The notes: generated by a model not told the origin, from the sequence alone. Positions 18,801-28,026 are shown, counted from the first letter of the stretch. The stretch: 64,000 nucleotides of DNA from JACCZX01 sp963824935 (GCA_963824935.1 CAWGRF010000012.1:124001-188000); one strand, 5' to 3'. Program-made: numbers and translations.

Positions 18801-19885
18801 GAGGGAGCGCGACAAGAGCGCGGTGATGAGCGCGTTGCGCGCGGCCGGGCTCGGAGGGGCGAGTCAGATCATCGGCAAACCCAACTCCAAGGATGTCGTC
18901 GAGTTCTGGTGCGACGCCAAGCCTGTTTTCTCCAGGTCGCGCAGCGAGCTGCAGAAGGTGTGGAGCGAAACATCGTGGCGCATTGCGCGGCTGCGCGACA
19001 ACCCGGAGTGCGCCGATCAGGAATACGCGCGTGCAACTGATGGGAGACGATGCTGGCCTGTCGATGTCGCTGAGCTTCGACCCGTCGGACGATATCGCTG
19101 CACCATTTGTTGCGCGCGGCGATCGTCCGCGCATCGCGATCCTGCGCGAGCAAGGCGTCAATAGCCAGACCGAAATGGCATACGCGTTTTATCGCGCGGG
19201 CTTTGCATCGGTCGACGTGCACATGACCGACTTGATCGAGGGACGTCAATCATTGGGCGACTTCAAAGGCGTCGTCGCATGTGGCGGGTTTTCATACGGT
19301 GATGTGCTGGGGGCAGGCGGCGGTTGGGCAAAGACGATCCTGATGAACCCGAAGCTCGCCGAGATGTTTGCCGTGTTCTTTGCGCGCGAAGACAGCTTCG
19401 CATTGGGCGTATGCAACGGTTGTCAGATGATGAGCCACCTACGTGCGCTGATTCCCGGTGCGCGACACTGGCCGCGCTTTGAGCGCAACGCTTCGGAGCA
19501 GTACGAGGGCCGATTGGTCCAGGTAGCGATTCCTGAATCGCCTTCGCTGTTCTTCGCCGGCATGGCAGGCAGCCATGCGCCGATCGCCAATGCACATGGG
19601 GAAGGGCGCGCGGTGTTCGACAGCGACCAGCAACGAAGCGCAGCAATCGTTGCGATGCGCTACATCGATTCGCAGCGCCGCGCCACCGAGGCGTATCCGT
19701 ACAACCCGAACGGCTCGTCCGACGGCATCTGCGCGCTGACCACTGCCGATGGACGCTTCACGATTGTGATGCCGCACCCCGAGCGCGTGTTCCGTACGGT
19801 ACAGATGTCATGGCAGCCGCCGGGACTCGGCGAAGACTCGCCGTGGATGCGGATTTTTCGAAACGCGCGGCGCTGGGTCGGCTAG
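15896..19885 (+). CDS. purL: Phosphoribosylformylglycinamidine synthase PurL, three frame changes
   Basis: PurL converts FGAR, glutamine and ATP to FGAM in purine synthesis. The gene starts at ATG 15896 (MTSHATFLALPG) and is spread over three successive frame shifts, each caused by one extra base. The sites are an A at 17672-17673 (after CPYAV), an A at 18573 (between QRENL and VLAYHDRSDGG) and one base near 19030 (before VQLMGDDAG). Corrected, the protein is about 1328 residues, the full length of proteobacterial PurL. Domains in order are the N-terminal PurS-like region, the linker with KRDPTDVELMMFAQANSEHC, two AIRS-like halves and a C-terminal glutaminase. The glutaminase has the catalytic Cys in GVCNGCQMMSHL and the closing MPHPERVFR motif. 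Every segment is well conserved and free of other damage, so sequence error is more likely than loss of an essential biosynthetic gene. Confidence 0.92.
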
Positions 19886-19931
19886 CGGTGGTGACGGTCG
19901 GCCAGACGGCGCGCTCCTAGACGTTCGCGCG

Positions 19932-20909
19932 TCATTGCTCGGGCTTGACGCCTGCGGCGGTGATGACTTTCGCCCACTTTGCGATCTCGTCGTTGAGGAA
20001 CTTGGCCGCCTGCTCGGGCGAGCCGCCGCCCGGCTCGATACCGAGCTGCTCGAAGCGGGCCTTTAGATCGGCAGAACCGATCGCTTTCGCCGTCTCGGCG
20101 GAAAGGCGGTTGACGATCTCGCGCGGCGTGCCGGCAGGCGCGAGAAACATCACCCACGTCGAGGATTCGATCGCCGGCCCGCCGGATTCGGCGATGGTCG
20201 GTACCTCCGCCGCGCCGCCAACGCGCTGCGCGGAGAACATGCCGAGCGCGCGGATCTTGCCGCCGCGCACATGCGGCATCATCGTGCTCGGCACGTCCAC
20301 CAGAATCTGGATGTCGTTGCCCATCAGTCCCTGCAGCGCCGGCGCGGTGCCCTTGTAGGGCACATGCACCATGTCGACGCCGGTGGTCTGCTTGAACAAC
20401 TCGGTGGTCAGGTGCGCCGCGGCGCCGATGCCGCTCGAGCCAAATGAAATCTTGCCGGGATTCGCCTTCGCGTAGTCGATCAGCTCCTTGACGCTCTTGG
20501 GCGGGAAATTATTGTTCACGGTCATGATCAGCGGCGCGATGCCCGCGAGCGAAATCGGCGTAAAGCTCTTCACCGGGTCGAACGGCAGCTTGCCGGAGTA
20601 AAGCGTGGCGTTGGCAGCGTGCGCCGCGATGACGGTCACAACGGTGTAGCCATCCGGCGCCGCCTTCGCAACGAAATCGGCGCCGATGATCGAGTTGGCA
20701 CCGGGCTTGTTTTCCACGATCACCGGCTGGCCGACCGCCTCCTGGATCTTCTGCGTCACCAGCCGCGTCACGGTGTCCGTAATGCCGCCCGGCGTATAGG
20801 GAACGATCCACTTGATCGGCTTGTTCGGGTACTGCGCGTGTGCGGCCCCGGCGGCGACCAGCGTCAGCGCCGCGAGGGTCCGCGCGATAAGACGTTTCAG
20901 GTTCGTCAT
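19932..20909 (-). CDS. Bug/TctC-family periplasmic substrate-binding protein
   Basis: This 325-residue protein belongs to the large Bug family of solute receptors that is expanded in Burkholderiales. I chose ATG 20909 (MTNLKRLIARTLAAL), preceded by an AAAGGA ribosome binding site. It gives a Sec signal peptide ending at GAAHAQ. The mature protein begins YPNKPIKWIVPYTPGG, the family hallmark that forms part of the ligand pocket. SYM-like segments such as GSSGIGAAAHLTTELFK and VPYKGTAPALQGLMG are present. No tctA or tctB permease gene lies nearby, so it is an orphan receptor, common in this group. It is convergent with purL. The ligand is unknown. Confidence 0.92.
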   Translation of the reverse strand: MTNLKRLIARTLAALTLVAAGAAHAQYPNKPIKWIVPYTPGGITDTVTRLVTQKIQEAVGQPVIVENKPGANSIIGADFVAKAAPDGYTVVTVIAAHAANATLYSGKLPFDPVKSFTPISLAGIAPLIMTVNNNFPPKSVKELIDYAKANPGKISFGSSGIGAAAHLTTELFKQTTGVDMVHVPYKGTAPALQGLMGNDIQILVDVPSTMMPHVRGGKIRALGMFSAQRVGGAAEVPTIAESGGPAIESSTWVMFLAPAGTPREIVNRLSAETAKAIGSADLKARFEQLGIEPGGGSPEQAAKFLNDEIAKWAKVITAAGVKPEQ

Positions 20910-21048
20910 GGGATTCCTTTGGATCTGCGATCGCCGGGCTCTCGATCCTTCAACAAGCGTTGCAGCGTGCATGCTAATTGCTTCGGCGCAGGATGACTAT
21001 GGCCGGCCGCACGAGCGTTCGGTTCTAAGTTCCTGAGGGAGACAGAAG

Positions 21049-22291
21049 ATGACACCAATGCACGCACTCATCGCCTTCGCAGTTTGTGCAGCTTTCACGA
21101 TCAACGCCCAAGCCCAAGACAAGCCCGCTCCGCCGCCCGCATGGAAGCAGGGCATGGCGGAGAAGGACAAGGATTCCACCCTTGCGCCGCACGCGGGCAA
21201 GATGACCGAGACGGCGGCGAGCGACATACCGATCGACAAGCTCAAGGCGCCGCCAGGCTTCAAAGTCGAGTTATGGGCGAGCGGGCTGCCGGGCGGTCGC
21301 GCGATGGCGCTGTCCGACGACGGCAAGAAGGTGTACCTCGGCACGCGCGGGATCGGTCGCGTGTACGAAGTGACCGATGCGGGCGACAAGCGCACGGTGC
21401 GCACTGTTGTCGACAAGCTGACGCAGCCAGCCGGTGTCGCCTACAAAAATGGAGCGCTGTATGTGTTCGCGATCGACAAGGTGCTGAAGTACGACGGGAT
21501 CGCCGGCAATCCCAGCGTGCAACCGCAGGACCTGACCGCCGCTTTCGAGTCTGCCGCCGCAGCAGCATCACAACTGGAAATACATCGCCTTCGGCCCGGA
21601 CGGCAAGCTGTACGTGCCGTTCGGCTCGCCGTGCAATATCTGCGAGCCCCCAAAGGAATACGGCCAGATCCGGCGCTACAACGCCGACGGCACGGGCAAG
21701 GAAGTCATCGCCACGGGAGTACGCAACTCGGTCGGCTTCGACTGGCATCCGCAGACCAAGGAGCTATGGTTCACTGACCACGGCCGCGACTGGATGGGCG
21801 ACGACGGCCCGGCCGATGAGTTGAACCGGCTTGCCAAACCCGGCGCGAACTTCGGCTTCCCTTACTGCCACGCTGACGGCTGGCTCGACACGGACTTCAA
21901 GAAGCCGAACGCGTGCGACGGTGTCACCCGGCCCGTGGCGCTGATGGGATCGCACGCCGCGGCGATGGGTGTGAAGTTCTACACCGGCAAGATGTTCCCG
22001 GCCGAGTACCAGAACACGATGTTCATCGCGCGCAAAGGCTCGTGGAACCGCTCGACGCCCAGCGGCTTCGACGTCGTCAACGTCCGTGCGAGCGCCGACG
22101 GCACGAACGCAAAGGTCACGCCGTTTCTGACCGGCTTCAATGAGAGCAACGACAGCTACAAGTTCTGGGGCCGGCCTGCGTATATCGCGCAGATGCCCGA
22201 CGGCTCGCTGCTGGTGAGTGACGAGCAGGTCGGCGCGATTTATCGCATCAGCTACCAGAAGCCCGCGGGAGGCGCAGCGAAGACGAAGTAA
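21049..22291 (+). CDS. PQQ-type sugar/sorbosone dehydrogenase-like beta-propeller, frameshifted
   Basis: This secreted protein resembles the soluble glucose/L-sorbosone dehydrogenase (GSDH) family, six-bladed propellers that often bind PQQ. The signal peptide is residues 1-23 (ending NAQAQ). Propeller motifs follow, including PPGFKVELWASGLPGGRAM in the first frame. HHNWKYIAFGPDGKLYV, RNSVGFDWHP and LWFTDHGRDWMGDD lie in the second. One extra base near 21547-21550 moves the frame between LTAAF and SLPPQQHHNW. Corrected length is about 413 residues. The stop codon TAA overlaps an ATG (TAATG at 22289), and a cytochrome c gene follows, so electrons probably pass to that cytochrome. The actual substrate is not known. 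Confidence 0.85.
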
Positions 22292-22307
22292 TGCTTCGGC
22301 GCCGCAC

Positions 22308-22907
22308 ATGGCGGTGAGCAGCATGGCTGCTCGCTCGCCGCCGGTTTTCGACGTTTCCGCCCAGGAAATCTGCACCGCCTGTCACGGGCCAGGCGGCAAT
22401 TCGGTAAGCCCCGGCATTCCGTCGATCGCCGGACAGCCGAAGCTCTTCATTGAGAACCAGCTTGTACTGATCCGGGAGGAGCTGCGCCCTTCGCCTCAGA
22501 TGCTGCCGGTCGTGAAGGGAATGAACGACGCCGAGATCGCGCGGCTCGCCGAACACTTTTCCAAACTACCCGCGAAGTCCGCAGAGACCGGCAAGGCCGA
22601 TCCGAAACTGGCGCAGCGCGCCATCGAGCGAGCAAAGGTGTTGCGCTGTAGCGCGTGCCACCTTGAGGATTTCAAGGGTCAGAAGCAGGTACCACGCTTG
22701 GCTGCGCAACGCGAGGAATACCTGGCCACCGAAATGCGCGCTTACCGGGACAACAAGCGCAAGGGCGGTGACACGATCATGGCCGCGGCGCTGTACGGCG
22801 TGTCCGACGCAGACATCGACGCACTCGCGCACTTCATGTCACGGCTTGCCGTGACGGCGCATGCTGGCAAACAAAAGGGCGCCGCAGCGCCCTCGGTCGA
22901 ACCGTAG
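22308..22907 (+). CDS. Di-heme cytochrome c (c4/c553-like)
   Basis: Two CxxCH heme motifs are present, CTACH near residue 24 and CSACH near 123 counted from the ATG at 22308. Each is followed by a class I cytochrome fold, with axial Met candidates in SPQMLPVVKGM and DTIMAAAL. The two-domain layout is that of cytochrome c4. The odd point is that no signal peptide can be read from this start, although such proteins are periplasmic. An ATG at 22291 overlaps the stop of the preceding dehydrogenase gene and opens MLRRRTW, but that frame stops after eight codons. The 5' end may carry the same kind of extra bases as other genes here, and the true start may be 22291. The neighbour suggests it accepts electrons from the dehydrogenase. 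Confidence 0.8.
   Translation: MAVSSMAARSPPVFDVSAQEICTACHGPGGNSVSPGIPSIAGQPKLFIENQLVLIREELRPSPQMLPVVKGMNDAEIARLAEHFSKLPAKSAETGKADPKLAQRAIERAKVLRCSACHLEDFKGQKQVPRLAAQREEYLATEMRAYRDNKRKGGDTIMAAALYGVSDADIDALAHFMSRLAVTAHAGKQKGAAAPSVEP
22870..22893 (-). terminator. Rho-independent terminator for the minus-strand parvulin operon
   Basis: On the minus strand a perfect 7-bp stem AGGGCGC/GCGCCCT with a TGCG loop is followed by TTTGTTT. It lies 22-45 nt after the stop of the parvulin gene and inside the last codons of the convergent cytochrome gene, which supplies the DNA in the other sense. Confidence 0.7.
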
Positions 22908-22914
22908 CTTTCGC

Positions 22915-23700
22915 TTACTGAATCTTGGCGTTCTTGCGCAGGTTCTCGACGAACGCCTGCACGCGCTGTTGCTGCAGCCCTTCGCGGATTTGCGGCGTGA
23001 CTTGCTCCAGCGTCGGAAACTGCGTATCGCGCACGTCCTCGAGCCTGATCACGTGCCAACCGAATTGTGTCTGCACCGGAGCGTCGGTCAGCTGGCCCTT
23101 GGACAATTTGGTTAGCGCCTCCGAGAACGGCTTGACGTACGAATCGGGTGCCGCCCAATCGAGATCACCGCCGTTTTTCGCCGAGCCGGTGTCCTTGGAC
23201 TGCTTTGCAAGCTCCTCGAACTTCGCGCCCTTCTTGAGTTGATCGATGATCGCTTTCGCGTCGTCTTCCTTCTCAACAAGGATGTGGCGAGCCCGATATT
23301 CCTTGCCGCCGACCTTTGCCTTCTGCTGTTCGTACGCGGCCTTGATTTGCGCGTCGGTGACCGGCGTCTTCTCGACTTCCTCACGCAGCAACGCCTGAAT
23401 CAGCGTGTTCTGCCGCTGTACGTCGAGCATGAACTTGACGTCAGCCTTTTCGGCTACGCCGCGCCGCTGCGCTTCCTGCAGCAGGATCTCATTCTGTATC
23501 AGCCGATCTTTCACCTGCTTGCGCAGCTCCGGCGAATCGGTCTGACCTTGCTTGGTCAGTTCCTTAACCCACGCGTCTTCGCGCGCCTTGGGAATCGGCT
23601 TGTTGTTGACCACCGCGACGTTCTGCGCAACGGCGATACCGCTCGCGAGAGTCAATGCGGCCAGAAGGGCAGTACGTTGCGTCAGTCGGTGAAGTTGCAT
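22915..23700 (-). CDS. Periplasmic parvulin-type peptidyl-prolyl isomerase
   Basis: This 261-residue protein has a signal peptide ending near residue 25 (SGIAVAQ), a SurA_N-like helical region (about 30-125) and one parvulin domain near 130-225. The parvulin motifs include YRARHILVEKEDDA, GGDLDWAAPDSYVKPF and QFGWHVIRLEDVR. It is the typical single-domain parvulin found beside bolA and yciB in betaproteobacteria. The three genes run in the same direction with short spacings (6 nt to bolA), indicating an operon. It probably helps fold exported proteins. Confidence 0.92.
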   Translation of the reverse strand: MQLHRLTQRTALLAALTLASGIAVAQNVAVVNNKPIPKAREDAWVKELTKQGQTDSPELRKQVKDRLIQNEILLQEAQRRGVAEKADVKFMLDVQRQNTLIQALLREEVEKTPVTDAQIKAAYEQQKAKVGGKEYRARHILVEKEDDAKAIIDQLKKGAKFEELAKQSKDTGSAKNGGDLDWAAPDSYVKPFSEALTKLSKGQLTDAPVQTQFGWHVIRLEDVRDTQFPTLEQVTPQIREGLQQQRVQAFVENLRKNAKIQ

Positions 23701-23706
23701 AGGTGC

Positions 23707-24027
23707 CTAATGTCCAGAAGAGTGCTCGAAGTTGGGGAAACCCGAAGAAGGCACCCGTTCGACCTCATCGGGAGCCAGCAGGTTCATCGCGAGCGCGTGA
23801 ATTTCGCGCTGCATTAAGTCAGATAGCAGATGATACACGAGGCGATGTCGCGCCAGCTTTGATTCCCCGCTGAATCGGGCGCTGACAAGTCGCAGTTGAT
23901 AGTGGCCGCCGCCGCTTGCCGCGCCCGGGTGTCCCGCGTGGCGCGCGCTGTCGTCGATGATTTCGATGCTGACCGGGTCGAGCGCCGATAACCTCGTGCG
24001 GATCAGCTCGATCGTGTCTTCAGGCAT
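23707..24027 (-). CDS. bolA: BolA family protein
   Basis: BolA proteins bind [2Fe-2S] clusters with monothiol glutaredoxins and some bind DNA. The 106-residue protein has the class II KH-like fold. Its segments are VSIEIIDDSARHAGHPG near residues 19-35, GHYQLRLVSARFSG near 41-54, HRLVYHLLSDLM near 61-72 and the IHALAMNLLAPDEV end. The invariant His of HAL is present. It overlaps the end of yciB by 8 bp, consistent with translational coupling. The C-terminal extension after DEVERV is short and not conserved. Confidence 0.93.
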   Translation of the reverse strand: MPEDTIELIRTRLSALDPVSIEIIDDSARHAGHPGAASGGGHYQLRLVSARFSGESKLARHRLVYHLLSDLMQREIHALAMNLLAPDEVERVPSSGFPNFEHSSGH

Positions 24028-24643
24028 TGGGGACTTCCTTCAAGTGACGGCTGATGTACACGCCCAGACCGAGCACGAACGCGAATGTCAGTCCGATCAG
24101 GCCGAAGGTCTTGAAGTCGACCCATTGTTCGGTCGTGAATTGATACGCGACGAAAATATTGGCCGCGCCCAGGAATGCGAAAAAGCCGGCCCAGAGCCAT
24201 AGCATGCGGTCCCACACCGGCGCGGGCAGTGGCAACTCGGAACCGAGCAGGGCCGAGAGCAGGTTGCGCCGGAATAACACGCGACCGCCCACCAGAATTG
24301 CGGCGAAGCTCCAGTAGAGCAGGGTGGGCTTCCACTTGATGAACATCTCGTTCTGCAGCCAGATCGTCATGCCGCCGAAGGCGACGATCAAGACGGCCGA
24401 GAGCCATAACATCGGCTTCACCGGTCGGCGGCGCGCCAGCAGCCATCCGACTTGAATCAGCGTGGCCACGATTGCAATCGTGGTCGCCAAAATCACGGCG
24501 ACCAGATCAGGGAACGCCGCGGTCGCTGTGATCGTGCCAAACAGAGCAGCGACGAATGCCGCGGACTCCTCGGGAAAACTCTTGCCGATCCGATACGCGA
24601 TGAAAAACGCGGCAACCGGAAACAGATCGAACAGCAGCTTCAC
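24020..24643 (-). CDS. yciB: Inner membrane protein YciB (septation protein A family)
   Basis: This 207-residue integral membrane protein has five to six predicted helices and the family start MKLLFDLFPVAAFFIAY. It also has WKPTLLYWSFAAIL near 108-121, and it ends EVPNA. YciB contributes to cell-envelope integrity and intracellular septation in Enterobacteria and Shigella. The start is GTG at 24643. The upstream gene should be msrB in related genomes. Here only a short msrB start remains, with its stop codon 4 nt before this GTG, so translation may be coupled to that remnant. Confidence 0.92.
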   Translation of the reverse strand: MKLLFDLFPVAAFFIAYRIGKSFPEESAAFVAALFGTITATAAFPDLVAVILATTIAIVATLIQVGWLLARRRPVKPMLWLSAVLIVAFGGMTIWLQNEMFIKWKPTLLYWSFAAILVGGRVLFRRNLLSALLGSELPLPAPVWDRMLWLWAGFFAFLGAANIFVAYQFTTEQWVDFKTFGLIGLTFAFVLGLGVYISRHLKEVPNA

Positions 24644-24647
24644 GTCT

Positions 24648-24728
24648 TCACGATCTGTTGCGGTTCGAAGATAACTGCTGCTGCCATTCAGCCTTCGATT
24701 TGGTCACTTTCTGCGTTTCGTTTGCCAT
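24648..24728 (-). pseudogene. msrB: msrB remnant: N-terminal 26 codons only
   Basis: An ATG at 24728, preceded by a GAGG ribosome binding site in CTGAGGTTATCG, opens MANETQKVTKSKAEWQQQL and reaches a stop at 24648. The KSKAEWQQQLS segment matches the start of methionine-R-sulfoxide reductase B (consensus K-S-x-x-E-W-x-x-Q-L). The rest of MsrB, more than 100 residues with its zinc and catalytic cysteines, is missing. Position between selO and yciB is where msrB sits in related Burkholderiales, which supports the reading. It may still be translated as a 26-residue peptide and help translate yciB. Confidence 0.6.
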
Positions 24729-24736
24729 CGATAACC

Positions 24737-26257
24737 TCAGGAGGAGCAGGACAATTCGAGCGTTTTGGCCCAGTCGGGCGGCTCTTGCGCGTATGACTGG
24801 AACTCGGGCTGTTCATCGTAGGGCCGCTCGAGAACTTTCAGCAGGCGTGCGACTTCGGAATAGTCGCGGGCACGCGCCTGCCGAATGGCCACTTCAGCGA
24901 GGTGATTGCGCAAGATGAATTTCGGGTTCACCCGGTTCATGCGTTCCGCGCGCTCGCCGTCGATTGAGCCTTCGGCGCGCAGCCGCTCGCGGTAGCGCTC
25001 GGCCCAGGCGTCGAACGACGTGCGGTCGATCATCAGGTCGCGCACCTGATCGCTCCCATCGATGCGCAGGCTCGACAACGCTCGCCAGAAGATCGTCCAA
25101 TCGGTGTGCGCTGCCTGCAGCAGGTCGATCACGCTGTTGATCAGCACCTCGTCGTCCGGCTGCTGTGTCGCGAGCCCGAGCTTGGCCCGAAACACGGCGT
25201 CGATCGCTTGCGAATACTCATCGAGAAACGTATCGACCGCCGCCTTGGTCGCGTCAACATCCTCGGTCAGCGCCATCATCGCCTGCCCGAACGCATACAA
25301 GTTCCAGTGCGCGATCTGCGGCTGCATGTTGTACGCATAGCGGCCGTTGACATCGCTGTGATTGCAGATATAGCCAGCATCGAACGAGTCCATGAATCCG
25401 AACGGACCGTAGTCGATCGTGATGCCGAGGATCGACATATTGTCGGTGTTGAGCACACCGTGACAGAAGCCGGTGCCTTGCCACTGCGCCACCAGCCGCG
25501 CGGTGCGCCGCGCGACCTGCTCGATAAACGCGATGTACGGGTGTTCGGCGTCACGACATTCGGGATAAAACCGCGCGATCACGTAGTCGGCGAGTTGCCG
25601 CAAGGCGTCGTACCGCTTCGTCCAGTAGAAATATTCGAACGAGCCGAAGCGGATAAAGGTGGGCGACATGCGCATCACCACAGCCGCGGTCTCGACCGTC
25701 TCGCGGATCACCGGCTGATCCGAGCCGACCACGGCCAACGCGCGCGTCGTCGGAATGCCGAGATGATGCAGAGCCTCGGAGCCCAGGAACTCACGGATCG
25801 TCGAGCGCAGCACAGCGCGCCCATCGCCCATGCGCGAATACGGCGTCTGGCCCGAGCCTTTTAGTTGCAGCTCCCAACGCGCGCCGTCGGCGCCGATCGC
25901 TTCGCCGAGCAGCAGCGCACGGCCGTCACCCAGACGCGACACGTACACACCGAACTGGTGACCCGAGTAGACGGCAGCCAGCGGATCGCTGCCGGCGATC
26001 GCCCGATTACCGGCGATCGCCTCGATGAACTCGCGGCTCGGCGCGACTTCGCTCCCGATACCGATCAGTGCTCCGGCCGCCGGCGAGAACCCGACCAAAT
26101 AGGGGTCAGGCAGCGGCGCCGGCTGCAAACGTGTGTAAAAGTGGCCCGGCAGCCGCGCAAACGAGTTGTCGAAGCGAAGTCCGAGGTCGACTCGGGTTTC
26201 GTCTGACGAAGCAGCGGTTTCTTCAGCAGCGACGGGGATGTCCAAAGGTTCTCCCAA
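24737..26257 (-). CDS. selO: Protein adenylyltransferase SelO (YdiU)
   Basis: SelO is a pseudokinase-fold enzyme that transfers AMP to proteins during oxidative stress. The 506-residue protein shows FDNSFARLPGHFYTRLQP near residues 29-46, YSGHQFGVYVSRLGDGRA near 94-111 and LQLKGSGQTPYSRMGDGRA. The NTDNMSILGITIDYGPFGF active region is also present. The C-terminus is SCSS, with an ordinary TGC cysteine in the place that is selenocysteine in some homologues. The ORF can start at TTG 26257. A second TTG at 26245, placed 4-5 nt after GGGAGA, is an equally good start. In relatives selO and msrB are paired oxidative-stress genes; here msrB is reduced to a stub. Confidence 0.93.
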   Translation of the reverse strand: MGEPLDIPVAAEETAASSDETRVDLGLRFDNSFARLPGHFYTRLQPAPLPDPYLVGFSPAAGALIGIGSEVAPSREFIEAIAGNRAIAGSDPLAAVYSGHQFGVYVSRLGDGRALLLGEAIGADGARWELQLKGSGQTPYSRMGDGRAVLRSTIREFLGSEALHHLGIPTTRALAVVGSDQPVIRETVETAAVVMRMSPTFIRFGSFEYFYWTKRYDALRQLADYVIARFYPECRDAEHPYIAFIEQVARRTARLVAQWQGTGFCHGVLNTDNMSILGITIDYGPFGFMDSFDAGYICNHSDVNGRYAYNMQPQIAHWNLYAFGQAMMALTEDVDATKAAVDTFLDEYSQAIDAVFRAKLGLATQQPDDEVLINSVIDLLQAAHTDWTIFWRALSSLRIDGSDQVRDLMIDRTSFDAWAERYRERLRAEGSIDGERAERMNRVNPKFILRNHLAEVAIRQARARDYSEVARLLKVLERPYDEQPEFQSYAQEPPDWAKTLELSCSS

Positions 26258-26367
26258 CGGAGGGCAATTGTAAGAGCTTGACGGCCTACGACCGAGCTAC
26301 CAGCATATGCGGGCGAGCCGCTCATTTCCCAACGATGAGCAGGCAATCAGCAGTCCATACGGGAGAC

Positions 26368-28026
26368 ATGCAGATGTTGCAAGGCTTGATGATGCAGATG
26401 CCGCTTTTGATCTCGTCTCTGATCGAGCACGCGGATCGGCATCATGGTGACACGGAGATCGTCTCGCGCCGCGTGGAAGGGGACATTCATCGGTATACGT
26501 ACCGGGACCTACACCGCCGCGCGCGCCAGATGGCCAATGCACTGGGTAAACGAGGTGTCGGTCGCGGCGACCGCGTTGCAACGCTCGCCTGGAACGGCCA
26601 TCGGCACATGGAACTCTACTTTGCGGTTTCAGGCGCCGGCAGCGTGCTGCACACGATCAACCCGCGTCTGCATCCGGAGCAGATCGCCTGGATCGTCAAC
26701 CATGCCGAGGATCGCGTGCTGTTCTTCGATCTGACATTCCTGCCGCTGGCGGAGGCGATCGCCCCGCTTTGCAAGACAGTAAGGCAATGGGTGCTACTCA
26801 CCGATCGAACGCACATGCCGACGGAGAAATCGGCAAAGATCGACGGCTTGGTGTGCTACGAAGATTTGATCGAGGGGCAATCGGACCGTTTCACATGGCC
26901 GCAGTTTGACGAGAACACTGCGTCGTCGATTTGTTACACGTCAGGCACGACCGGCAACCCGAAGGGCGCGCTGTATAGCCACCGCTCGACACTCCTGCAT
27001 ACGATGGTTTCGGCCCTGCCCGACGCGCTGAACATCTCTGCACGCGATGTGATCTTGCCGGTGGTGCCCATGTTCCACGTCAATGCCTGGGGACTTCCGT
27101 ATATAGCGCCGATGGCCGGAGCAAAGGTAGTTTTCCCTGGGCCGCATCTGGACGGCAAGTCTTTGTACGAGCTATTCGAGTCAGAGAAAGTCACGTTCTC
27201 GGCCGGGGTGCCGACCGTCTGGCAGGGTCTGCTCGCTTTCATGGAAGCGAACGACCTGAGATTCTCGACGATGAACCGCACGGTTATCGGTGGCTCGGCG
27301 TGCCCGCCCGCGATGATCAAGTTGTTTCAGGACAAGTATGGAGTGCGCGTCCTGCACGCCTGGGGCATGACCGAGATGAGCCCGCTGGGCACTGTGTGCA
27401 CGTTCAAACACAAGCACACCGAGTTACCGCCTGACCAGCGGCTGCCGGTGCAGTACAAGCAGGGCAGGCCGCTGTTCGGGGTCGATATGAAAATCGTGGA
27501 CGACGAAGGCAAGGATTTGCCGTGGGACGGCGTCGCGTTCGGCAATCTTCTAGTGCGCGGACCGTGGGTTGCACGCGATTACTACAACAGCGGCGAAAGC
27601 AGTCCGGTAATCAGCGACGATCAGGGCAAGACCTGGTTTCCGACGGGCGATGTATCGAGCATCGACCGCGACAGCTACATGCAGATTACGGATCGCAGCA
27701 AGGACGTGATCAAGTCAGGCGGCGAGTGGATCAGCTCGATCGAGATCGAAAACATCGCGGTGTCGCATCCGGCGATCGCGATGGCGGCGTGCATCGCTGC
27801 GCGGCATCCGAAGTGGGACGAGCGGCCGCTGCTAGTGGTCGTCAGGAAACAGAACGCCAGTGTGACGCGTGAGGAGCTGCTGGCGCACTATGAGGGCAAG
27901 GTCGCGAAATGGCAGATTCCGGACGATGTCGCCTTTGTCGATTCAATCCCGCTCGGTGCGACCGGCAAGATGCTGAAATCGAAACTGCGCGAACAGTTTC
28001 GCGAGCATCGGCTGCCGACGGTATGA
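26368..28026 (+). CDS. AMP-forming acyl-CoA synthetase
   Basis: This 552-residue ligase activates a carboxylic acid to its CoA thioester through an acyl-AMP. I chose ATG 26368, preceded by GGGAGA; the open frame extends further upstream without homology. The AMP motif SSICYTSGTTGNPKGALYS is near residues 187-205. HAWGMTEMSPLG lies mid-protein, WFPTGDVSSIDRDSYM near 425 and DRSKDVIKSGGEWISSIEIE near 443-462. A C-terminal lysine motif, GKMLKSKLRE, is also present. It resembles the medium/long-chain and methylthiopropionate-type ligases. It opens a plus-strand catabolic cluster with an ABC importer and beta-oxidation-type enzymes, suggesting activation of the imported acid. Chain length is undetermined. 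Confidence 0.88.
   Translation: MQMLQGLMMQMPLLISSLIEHADRHHGDTEIVSRRVEGDIHRYTYRDLHRRARQMANALGKRGVGRGDRVATLAWNGHRHMELYFAVSGAGSVLHTINPRLHPEQIAWIVNHAEDRVLFFDLTFLPLAEAIAPLCKTVRQWVLLTDRTHMPTEKSAKIDGLVCYEDLIEGQSDRFTWPQFDENTASSICYTSGTTGNPKGALYSHRSTLLHTMVSALPDALNISARDVILPVVPMFHVNAWGLPYIAPMAGAKVVFPGPHLDGKSLYELFESEKVTFSAGVPTVWQGLLAFMEANDLRFSTMNRTVIGGSACPPAMIKLFQDKYGVRVLHAWGMTEMSPLGTVCTFKHKHTELPPDQRLPVQYKQGRPLFGVDMKIVDDEGKDLPWDGVAFGNLLVRGPWVARDYYNSGESSPVISDDQGKTWFPTGDVSSIDRDSYMQITDRSKDVIKSGGEWISSIEIENIAVSHPAIAMAACIAARHPKWDERPLLVVVRKQNASVTREELLAHYEGKVAKWQIPDDVAFVDSIPLGATGKMLKSKLREQFREHRLPTV

Noticed and set aside
24737..24760. Selenocysteine at the C-terminus of SelO
   Set aside because: The codon at this site is TGC (cysteine), followed by two serines and the real stop, so no recoding is needed.
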